From: Ruminococcaceae bacterium UBA7101
GTDB taxonomy: Bacteria; Bacillota; Clostridia; Oscillospirales; Acutalibacteraceae
Length of the DNA: 39,696 nt
Reading direction: 5' to 3'
Assembly: GCA_002493325.1 (NCBI GenBank)
Contig: DKYL01000009.1
Location: 16,137-55,832, forward strand
The notes under the pieces: model-generated
The model's database searches: none
What the model saw: only the letters and a program-made list of their open reading frames with translations
What the model was told of the DNA's origin: nothing
Program-made: the position numbers and the translations under genes
In this document: piece after piece, positions 23,884 to 31,258 of the stretch
Numbering within the stretch: position 1 is the stretch's first letter
How the letters are laid out: each line of letters begins with the position of its first letter

Positions 23884-24693
23884 ATGCTTGAAAAACAGCT
23901 TGAATATATAAAAAGCAGAACTGATTTTGTTCCCGACATTGCTTTGGTTTTAGGCAGCGGACTGGGTGAGCTTGCTGATGAAATAGATATAAAGGAAATT
24001 ATCCATTATAATGACATACCCGATTTTCCAAAATCAACAGCACCAACCCACAAGGGCTGCTATGTCTTCGGTTATCTTGAGGGCAAAAAAGTTGCAGTTA
24101 TGCAGGGGCGCATTCATCTTTACGAAGGTTATTCCCCTGCTGAGGTGGTTAAGCCAATCCGTCTTTTAAGGCTTTTAGGCGCAAAAACACTGTTCTTGAC
24201 TAATGCCGCAGGAGGCATTAACAGAGGTTTCAGGATTGGTGATTTAATGATAATCAATGACCACATATCAAGCTTTGTACCATCACCGCTTGTGGGTAAA
24301 AACGATGACAGTCTTGGTCTTCGTTTCCCCGATATGAGCGAGGTTTACTCCAAAAAGCTGAACAATATAATTAAGCAGACTGCAGACGAAGAAAATATAA
24401 ACATAAAAAACGGTGTTTATCTTCAGTTCAGAGGACCGAATTTTGAAACACCTGCCGAAATAAAAATGGCTGAGATTATCGGTGCTGATGCCGTAGGAAT
24501 GAGCACTGCCATTGAAGCACAGGCAGCGAAGCACTGTGGTATGGAGGTTTGCGGAATCAGCGTTATTACCAACCTTGCCTGCGGAATAAGCGAAACACCC
24601 ATAACAAGCGAGGAGGTCAGCGAAACTGCCGACAGGGTTGCACCGATATTTAAAAATATTATTAAGAAATCAATAGGTAAATTTAATGAATAA
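23884..24693 (+). CDS. Purine-nucleoside phosphorylase, trimeric class
   Basis: A 269-residue enzyme splitting purine nucleosides with phosphate. Phosphate site GSGLGELAD (24-32) and HKGCYVFGYLEG. Base site E188 in FRGPNFETPAE, M206 in AVGMSTAIEA, and N230 in VITNLACG. N230 is the residue that marks 6-oxopurine (inosine/guanosine-type) specificity; methylthioadenosine phosphorylases have Asp there. GAGGTGAATTAAA precedes the ATG. First gene of an operon with mtnA and an MTA deaminase, so 5'-methylthioinosine or 5'-deoxyinosine is a plausible substrate besides inosine and guanosine. Confidence 0.94.
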   Translation: MLEKQLEYIKSRTDFVPDIALVLGSGLGELADEIDIKEIIHYNDIPDFPKSTAPTHKGCYVFGYLEGKKVAVMQGRIHLYEGYSPAEVVKPIRLLRLLGAKTLFLTNAAGGINRGFRIGDLMIINDHISSFVPSPLVGKNDDSLGLRFPDMSEVYSKKLNNIIKQTADEENINIKNGVYLQFRGPNFETPAEIKMAEIIGADAVGMSTAIEAQAAKHCGMEVCGISVITNLACGISETPITSEEVSETADRVAPIFKNIIKKSIGKFNE

Positions 24694-25663
24694 TCTTGAA
24701 TTTAAAAGCAATAAGCTATACATACTTGACCAGACACTGCTGCCGAATGAAGAAAAGTGGGTGCAGATAAAAAGCAAAGAGGATGCATATTATGCAATCA
24801 AAAGCTTAATGGTACGCGGTGCTCCTGCAATCGGCATATTTGCAGGATATGCAATGGCGCTTTTTTCTGACAACAATGATATTTATGCTTTAAAGGAATA
24901 TCTTGATTCATCAAGACCGACAGCAGTAAACCTGAGCTGGGCAACCTCACGTATTTTAAAAGCCTATGAAAACGGAAAAAGCCTTGTTGACGAAGCAATT
25001 GCAATACACAATGAGGACATTGAAATGTGCAGACGAATCAGCGAATACGGCTTATCATTGCTGAATGACGGCGACGGAATACTCACCCACTGCAATGCAG
25101 GTGAGCTTGCCACAAGCAAATACGGCACAGGCTTGGGTCCCCTTATTTTAGGCAAAGAACAAGGCTACAATTTTAAGGTATTCACCGATGAAACAAGACC
25201 ATTATTACAGGGAGCACGGCTCACAAGCTACGAGCTTGAAAGGGCAGGAATTGACGTCACTCTGATTTGTGACAATATGGCAAGTCTTGTTATGAAGGAA
25301 GGCAAAATCAACGCTGTTCTGGTAGGCTGTGACAGAGTTGCGGCAAACGGAGACACGGCAAACAAAATCGGTACAAGCGGTGTTGCCATACTGGCAAAGC
25401 ATTACGGCATACCCTTTTATGTTCTCGGTCCTTATTCAACCGTTGATTTTAACTGCAAAACAGGTGATGAAATCGAGATTGAGCTGAGGGATGAGGATGA
25501 AATCAAAGAAAAATATTTTTCCTCCCCCACTGCATTAAAGAAAACAAAATGCTACAATCCCTCGTTTGATGTAACGGATCATTCACTCATAACCGCAATA
25601 ATCACAGATAAAGGAATTGCGCGGGCACCATATGACAAAAGCTTAAAGGAGTTACTGGGATGA
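24686..25663 (+). CDS. mtnA: S-methyl-5-thioribose-1-phosphate isomerase
   Basis: Converts the aldose 5-methylthioribose 1-phosphate (or 5-deoxyribose 1-phosphate) to the ketose form. It is 325 residues of the eIF2B-like fold. Landmarks are VRGAPAIGIFAGYA (residues 43-56), the catalytic cysteine C136 in LTHCNAGELAT, TRPLLQGARLT, and the catalytic aspartate D216 in VGCDRVAANGDTANKIGT. The start overlaps the PNP stop by 8 bp and the end overlaps the deaminase by 4 bp. No mtnK, mtnB or class-II aldolase is in the window. Confidence 0.96.
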   Translation: MNNLEFKSNKLYILDQTLLPNEEKWVQIKSKEDAYYAIKSLMVRGAPAIGIFAGYAMALFSDNNDIYALKEYLDSSRPTAVNLSWATSRILKAYENGKSLVDEAIAIHNEDIEMCRRISEYGLSLLNDGDGILTHCNAGELATSKYGTGLGPLILGKEQGYNFKVFTDETRPLLQGARLTSYELERAGIDVTLICDNMASLVMKEGKINAVLVGCDRVAANGDTANKIGTSGVAILAKHYGIPFYVLGPYSTVDFNCKTGDEIEIELRDEDEIKEKYFSSPTALKKTKCYNPSFDVTDHSLITAIITDKGIARAPYDKSLKELLG

Positions 25664-26928
25664 TAAGATTTTTTAACGGACGTGTATTGAAGCTGAATGG
25701 CAGCTTTGAAATTACGAATGAAGAGGTCTGGACTGACAAAGATAAAATCGTTTATATCGGCTGTGAAAAGCCTGATAACAACACTGCATTCGAGCGTGAA
25801 ATTGACCTGCAGGGCAATTTGCTGATGCCGAGCTTTAAGAACGCACACACCCATTCAGCAATGACCTTTGCAAGAAGCTACAGTGATGATATGCCGCTGC
25901 AGGAATGGTTATATGATAAAATCTTTCCGCTGGAGGACAAACTGACTGCTGATGACATTTACAGACTGTCAAAGGTTGCATTTCTTGAATACCTCAGCAG
26001 CGGTATATCCGCCTGCTTTGATATGTATTATTTCCCTGAAGCCATTGCTAAAGCAAGCGTTGAAATGGGTATGAGAACTGTTTTGTGCGGAGCAGTCAAC
26101 AACTTTAAGGAAAGTGCTGAACTGTTGGAGGAATACTATAATAAATACAACAATTATCACGAGCTCATATCCTATCAGCTCGGCTTTCACGCAGAATACA
26201 CAACAGACAAATCACTGATGAAAAAAATTGCAAAGCTTGCTAAAAAGTACAAAGCGCCTGTATTTATGCATTCCAGTGAAACGATGGCTGAAACGCAGTC
26301 TTGTATTAACACCTACGGCAAAACACCGACAGAGCTTTTTGACAAGCTTGGCTTATTTGATTTCGGCGGCGGTGCTTTTCACAGTGTGTGGGTTGATGAC
26401 AACGATCTGAAAATATATAAAAAGCGCGGTGTATGGGCAGTAATCAACACAGGCTCAAACTGCAAGCTTGCATCAGGCGTTGCACCTGTTGAGCATATGT
26501 CTGATATGGGAATAAACCTCGCCCTCGGTACAGACGGACCAAGCTCCAACAATGCTCTTGATATGTTCAGAGAAATGTATATGACCTGTGTTTTACAAAA
26601 AATCAAAAATAAAGATGCTGCCGCAATGAATGCTGACAAGGTGCTTGAAATGGCGACAACAGGCTCTGCAAGATGTATGGGGCTGAAGGACTGTGACTGC
26701 ATTGAGGTCGGCAAAAAGGCAGATTTGATTGTTATTGATTTAAAAAGACCGAATATGCAGCCGATACTGAACATTACAAAAAATCTTGTTTACAGCGGCT
26801 CAAAGGAAAATGTTAAGCTGACAATGATTAACGGAAAAATTCTTTATGAAAACGGCGAGTTCATCGGATGTGATATTGAAAAGATATATGCCGATGCAGC
26901 CGAAACAGTAGCAAGATTGAATCAGTAA
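25660..26928 (+). CDS. mtaD: 5-methylthioadenosine/S-adenosylhomocysteine deaminase-type amidohydrolase
   Basis: A 422-residue TIM-barrel metal-dependent deaminase. Metal ligands are H63 and H65 (NAHTHSAM), H204 (VFMHSSE) and D292 (LGTDGPSS). H177 and E207 complete the usual active site; H241 in AFHSVWVDD is the conserved barrel His. The C-terminal KADLIVIDLKRPNM segment is the amidohydrolase beta-sandwich. Family members deaminate MTA, SAH, adenosine or 5'-deoxyadenosine. Coupled to mtnA by an ATGA overlap. The exact substrate is inferred from the operon. Confidence 0.88.
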   Translation: MIRFFNGRVLKLNGSFEITNEEVWTDKDKIVYIGCEKPDNNTAFEREIDLQGNLLMPSFKNAHTHSAMTFARSYSDDMPLQEWLYDKIFPLEDKLTADDIYRLSKVAFLEYLSSGISACFDMYYFPEAIAKASVEMGMRTVLCGAVNNFKESAELLEEYYNKYNNYHELISYQLGFHAEYTTDKSLMKKIAKLAKKYKAPVFMHSSETMAETQSCINTYGKTPTELFDKLGLFDFGGGAFHSVWVDDNDLKIYKKRGVWAVINTGSNCKLASGVAPVEHMSDMGINLALGTDGPSSNNALDMFREMYMTCVLQKIKNKDAAAMNADKVLEMATTGSARCMGLKDCDCIEVGKKADLIVIDLKRPNMQPILNITKNLVYSGSKENVKLTMINGKILYENGEFIGCDIEKIYADAAETVARLNQ

Positions 26929-26941
26929 TAAAACTTACAGC

Positions 26942-26975
26942 AAAAAACTCATCCTGGTAACAGGATGAGTTTTTT
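26942..26975. terminator. Bidirectional terminator with GTAA tetraloop
   Basis: A 15-bp perfect stem (AAAAAACTCATCCTG with its complement) closed by GTAA, with T runs on both strands. It ends the PNP-mtnA-mtaD operon and the convergent symporter gene. Confidence 0.9.
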
Positions 26976-26978
26976 GAT

Positions 26979-28538
26979 TTAGTCGTTATTTTCTTTTTCG
27001 GCTCTCTTCTTAACCAATTCATCAAGAATTCTTGTATGCTCCTTATCAGGAAGAGCATATTTGAGTGTCGGAAGTGCTGAAAGCACCATACCGATTGCAG
27101 GCGGAATGGAAATAAGGAAGAACATTGCTGCCGCATACTTACCTGCACCTGTTCCGCCGTCATAGGTAATAAAGCTTTCGCCGTGCTCATAAATAGCCTC
27201 GTTAAGCTTTGCAATATTCGTACCGCTGTATCCGACAATGGAATAAACAACGGAAGAAATAATCGTTGCGATACCTGCTGAAAGCTTTGTTATAAAGGAC
27301 TGACCTGAGAAAAATACACCATCCGTACGAACACCATTTGTATATTCCTCATAGTCAACACAGTCTGCAATCATAACGGACTGAAGAACATTGATACCGC
27401 CGAATGAAGCACTTGCCAGAAGCATACAAATACCAACAGCAACAGACCAGCCTGCAGATGTAAGGTCACCGCCTGACAGTTTATAGAATACAAAAATCAG
27501 TATAAACGGAACTGCACCTGCAATGGAATAGAAATTGTAAAGCTTTTTCTTTTCAATCTTTTTAATGAGTGACGGCGTAATACCCATTGCAACAAACTGT
27601 CCGACGAAAAGACCTGCAGCCACACTGCCGAGTCCAATTAGGATTTTGAAATCAATACCTGCAAATGAGCCATCCTCATTATATTTCAGGATGTTCATAA
27701 TATTACCGTTTGCATAGTAATATGTTACAAGTGTCATTGCAACAATCATAAGAAGCTGAATCGGGCTTCTGAGAATACCTGAAATAAGAATCTGTCTGAA
27801 TGGCTTGTTGCCGAACATAATTTTGAAATTATCTTTAAAGCCGTAACGCTTTTCAGATGATTCCACTCTTTCTCTTGTTGAAACACCTGCAAATTCAAAG
27901 AAGATGGAGGCAACAACAGTCATAATAACAACGGTTACAATAAAGCCCATCTGGGTTGCCTTTGCAGTCGGCAGACCTTTTTCAATAAATATATTGCCGG
28001 CAACCTGAGCAATCTGAACAACAAGAACACCAATACCGCCGACACCTGCAACCATACGTGCAAGACCAAGGATTTTACCTCTGTCGCCTTCATCCTCTGT
28101 CATCAGTGAGGTTATACCCCATAAAGGAATATCACATACAGTAAACACCATACCCCACGCAATATAGGAAATACCTGCCCATGCAATAATTAATGCACGC
28201 TGTGCATCGGTTGATGCTTCGGCATAGTTGCCATTAATAAAGGTTAAAATTGTTACAAGACCGATTATGCCGGGAAAAATAATAAGATATGGTCGGCACT
28301 TGCCCCACTTGGTTCTTGTTTTGTCAACAATTGTACCCATCATAGGATCATTGATAGCGTCCCACACTCTGGCAATCGTCATTATCCAGCCCAAAGCCAT
28401 AGCAGGAAGGCAAATTACATTCTGGAAATAGAAATACAAGCCTGTTGCTACGATGTTATAAATCAGGTTTTGACCGAACATACCAAGCAAATAGCCGCCT
28501 AATTCCTTTTTTGTGTATGTGCGAATTGATTCGCCCAT
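26979..28538 (-). CDS. Sugar:cation symporter, GPH family (MFS)
   Basis: A 519-residue integral membrane protein with about 12 transmembrane helices, of the glycoside-pentoside-hexuronide (MelB-like) family. The N-terminus YLLGMFGQNLIYNIV and the motif ARVWDAINDPMMGTIVDKTRTKWGKCRPYL (split here: cation-site DAINDPMMG, then loop DKTRTKWGK) are diagnostic. DYEEYTNGVRTDGVFFS is the second cytoplasmic signature. Sugar unknown. Single gene with its own promoter; the GH2 glycosidase of this window is 9 kb away, so a link is only possible. Confidence 0.92.
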   Translation of the reverse strand: MGESIRTYTKKELGGYLLGMFGQNLIYNIVATGLYFYFQNVICLPAMALGWIMTIARVWDAINDPMMGTIVDKTRTKWGKCRPYLIIFPGIIGLVTILTFINGNYAEASTDAQRALIIAWAGISYIAWGMVFTVCDIPLWGITSLMTEDEGDRGKILGLARMVAGVGGIGVLVVQIAQVAGNIFIEKGLPTAKATQMGFIVTVVIMTVVASIFFEFAGVSTRERVESSEKRYGFKDNFKIMFGNKPFRQILISGILRSPIQLLMIVAMTLVTYYYANGNIMNILKYNEDGSFAGIDFKILIGLGSVAAGLFVGQFVAMGITPSLIKKIEKKKLYNFYSIAGAVPFILIFVFYKLSGGDLTSAGWSVAVGICMLLASASFGGINVLQSVMIADCVDYEEYTNGVRTDGVFFSGQSFITKLSAGIATIISSVVYSIVGYSGTNIAKLNEAIYEHGESFITYDGGTGAGKYAAAMFFLISIPPAIGMVLSALPTLKYALPDKEHTRILDELVKKRAEKENND

Positions 28539-28573
28539 TACATCCTCTCCTATCTTTTATTATATCTTAAGCT

Positions 28574-28602
28574 ATAATAGCAAAATTTTAACAAAAATGC
28601 AA
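28574..28602 (-). promoter_or_regulatory. SigA-type promoter of the GPH symporter
   Basis: On the minus strand, TTGCAT (28597-28602), 17 bp, TATTAT (28574-28579), 36 bp upstream of the start codon. Confidence 0.7.
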
Positions 28603-28666
28603 GTCAGCTTATAGTATTTTTTATAGATTCTGCCATAATATACATAAAAAGTAAAAAATGCCAAAC

Positions 28667-28693
28667 AAAGGGGCAGGAAAATCCTGCCCCTTT
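28667..28693 (-). terminator. Terminator of the glycosyltransferase gene
   Basis: A 12-bp perfect GC-rich stem (AAAGGGGCAGGA with its complement) and a 3-base loop, 16 bp past the stop. On the minus strand TTTGTTTGGC and a T6 run follow. Confidence 0.85.
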
Positions 28694-28708
28694 AGTAAAA
28701 ATATTAAA

Positions 28709-31165
28709 TTACTCAAAAAGAGAATCCAGCTCGGCTTTCGCTTCTGCATTAAATTCATCAACATCAAATTTCTTAACGGGCTTAAGCTCACCACGATTAA
28801 AGGCAACAAGACCATCATAGATACCCTGCTGTGAATCAGCAACAACATTGCCGTAGCCCTGCTTCAAAAATTCAGAAGGACCCGTTATATCAGTACTGAT
28901 AACAGGAACACCAAGTGCCAGTGACTCCATAATAGTCATTGGCAAGCCCTCATACCTTGATGAGAGCACATACAAATCACACTTTTTCAAAATCGGGAAA
29001 GGATTGCGAAGAGAACGAATAATAATAACATTCTCATATTCATTTTCTTCAATCATATTAAGAATATTGTCATATTCAACGCCGTGACCGCCGATAATGA
29101 TTAAATGAGTATTTTTACCAGTTGTTTTACGGTAAGCATCAAATGCAGGGATTAACCTGTCAAAGCCTTTTTCTATTGAAAATCTGCCAATGGCAATAAT
29201 CTTTTCGCCATCGCTCTCCAATATTTCATTAAGCTCGTCAAGCTCAACATTAGAAACAGTATCATCATCATATTCAACTGGCAACTGTGACAATCGAGCA
29301 ATTCTTTCGCCGTCAATAAAATTATGCACTGTAAGAACTTTACTCTTGTCAATGCCCTTGACAAATTTGCAAATCTCGGTCTCGGAGCTTTTTCTCACGC
29401 AGGCAATTTTATCGAACTTTTTTAATCCGACCCGGTAGTTTCCGCTGATATTATTTCTGGTCTTAGACTCTCTTGCCATATCGTTATGAACAAAAACAAT
29501 TCTTTTAGCATTATCCATATAACCAAAAAGATTGATAATTGCTCTTTCGTAGCCGGAGAAATGAATTACATAGTCAAAATCAACATAGCGGAAAACTCTT
29601 TTTTTCTCTCTTTTATAGATAGTTTCAATGGCATTTTGCATACCCGGTGTATTCATTCCGGTTTCATTATAGAGGAAATTAAGATCGTTTTCTTTAAAGG
29701 TACTGTTCATCTCACCTTGAATCGGCATATAATCAATATCGGTAAAATCATTGATTACTCTTTTATTTTTTTCCACAGCGCCCTTAAAGAAGGTTAAAAT
29801 AATATTATATTTTTCCTTATCGAGATTTTTAATAAAGCCCCTTAATGCTGTTGTAATTCCGTTTTGCATAAGAGCACCGCCGAAAACGAGCACATTGGGC
29901 TTGTTGTTATGATATGCTTTACCATCTATAACTTTTATGCCGTCGCTTACCTCGCCCTTAAAGAGCAAATCGCATAGCTCCCTGGCAGAGTCGGCAGTAT
30001 CATACTTATTGAATTCTTTGCTAAAATCACTGTAATCCTTATAGCTGTCAATACTGCTGATTTCACTGTAAAGCTCGTCCACAGTTTCTACAAAGGTGAA
30101 CGGCAGACTGTCATAATCAAGATACATACCTCTTTCGGCAAGGTATTTTTCTTTATCATAGCCGTAAAGAATAATCTTTCTGCCTGTGTTTGCATAGTCA
30201 AACAAAACACTTGAATAGTCAGTTATAAGACAGTCAGCAGTGTTAAGAAATTCATAAGTTTCATATTCAGTGGGGAATTCCCTGATATGACTGAATTCGC
30301 TGAAATTCAAACTGGCACTGTTATAAAGATGGAATTTGACAAAAAGCACCGTATCATCATCTAACATCTTATCAAGCTCATAAAGCGTAAAAACCGTATA
30401 AGCATTCTGAAAAGCGTTATTTCTATTCACCAATATACCACGCCATGTCGGCATATAAACAACAATTTTTTTGTCACTGATATCCAGTTCATCCTTAATT
30501 TTTTCAGCAAGCTCCTTATCAAAAAAGGCTGTATTTCGAGGATAACCGCCGAGAACATACTTGCCCTTATAATACTTGTCAAGCATATAGTCCGTGCGCA
30601 TATGCTCGAAAGTAAATTCATTAGGATAGAGAAGGTAATCGGACATAAGGAAATTACGCTGTGAATTGCCAAGCTCATTGGGGGCATCAATTATTTGTCT
30701 GCCCATATGTTTCAAAGGGGTACCGTGCCAGGTATTCAGCATAACCTGACCGTCTTTTTTCATAATATATGGAGCAAAGGTAGAATTGGTAAGCAGGTAT
30801 TTAGCTCTTGCCATTACCTGACAATATTCATCAGAATGTACTTTTAAAACAATAATGTTTTCATCATTGAATTTTTCGACATATTCCACCATATTGTTAT
30901 AAGTACGCCATTTGGTAACAATGTATTTCTTAAAATTTGCATAATATGGATCACTGCAAACTTCACGCAGCATATAGTACAAGTTACCTGAAATACTCTT
31001 GCCGTCATAGGATTGAAATACGATTTCATTATCAACTATATCTAAAGAATCCCAATACTGAGTATAGATAAAACGAGCCTTGTAATACACGGATCTAGCC
31101 ATTTTTCTTTGTTCTCTTTTTTGATGACTACGTATTTTTTTTACAATTCTATATATACTTCTCAT
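28709..31165 (-). CDS. Two-domain glycosyltransferase: CDP-glycerol transferase plus GT4
   Basis: An 818-residue protein; the ATG at 31165 follows GGAGG. Residues about 40-405 are a TagB/TagF-type CDP-glycerol glycerophosphotransferase (LNTWHGTPLKHMGRQ at 144-157, LITDYSSVLFDYA at 313-325). Residues about 423-818 are a GT4 glycosyltransferase (IGRFSIEKGFDRL near 659, SSRYEGLPMTIMESLALGVP at 735-754). The basic N-terminus (KKIRSHQKREQRK) suggests membrane contact. It probably builds a wall teichoic acid-like or other phosphoglycerol-decorated surface polymer. It is alone, with a perfect promoter, which is unusual for a polymer-biosynthesis gene. Confidence 0.9.
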   Translation of the reverse strand: MRSIYRIVKKIRSHQKREQRKMARSVYYKARFIYTQYWDSLDIVDNEIVFQSYDGKSISGNLYYMLREVCSDPYYANFKKYIVTKWRTYNNMVEYVEKFNDENIIVLKVHSDEYCQVMARAKYLLTNSTFAPYIMKKDGQVMLNTWHGTPLKHMGRQIIDAPNELGNSQRNFLMSDYLLYPNEFTFEHMRTDYMLDKYYKGKYVLGGYPRNTAFFDKELAEKIKDELDISDKKIVVYMPTWRGILVNRNNAFQNAYTVFTLYELDKMLDDDTVLFVKFHLYNSASLNFSEFSHIREFPTEYETYEFLNTADCLITDYSSVLFDYANTGRKIILYGYDKEKYLAERGMYLDYDSLPFTFVETVDELYSEISSIDSYKDYSDFSKEFNKYDTADSARELCDLLFKGEVSDGIKVIDGKAYHNNKPNVLVFGGALMQNGITTALRGFIKNLDKEKYNIILTFFKGAVEKNKRVINDFTDIDYMPIQGEMNSTFKENDLNFLYNETGMNTPGMQNAIETIYKREKKRVFRYVDFDYVIHFSGYERAIINLFGYMDNAKRIVFVHNDMARESKTRNNISGNYRVGLKKFDKIACVRKSSETEICKFVKGIDKSKVLTVHNFIDGERIARLSQLPVEYDDDTVSNVELDELNEILESDGEKIIAIGRFSIEKGFDRLIPAFDAYRKTTGKNTHLIIIGGHGVEYDNILNMIEENEYENVIIIRSLRNPFPILKKCDLYVLSSRYEGLPMTIMESLALGVPVISTDITGPSEFLKQGYGNVVADSQQGIYDGLVAFNRGELKPVKKFDVDEFNAEAKAELDSLFE

Positions 31166-31196
31166 ATATCCTCCACTATGCTGAACCAATATGAAT

Positions 31197-31225
31197 ATTA
31201 TATACTTGTACGTAAATATTGTCAA
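31197..31225 (-). promoter_or_regulatory. Perfect-consensus SigA promoter of the glycosyltransferase
   Basis: On the minus strand, TTGACA (31220-31225), exactly 17 bp, TATAAT (31197-31202). All twelve bases match consensus. Confidence 0.88.
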
Positions 31226-31258
31226 TACTTGTCGCATTACAGAATGTAATTTATTACA

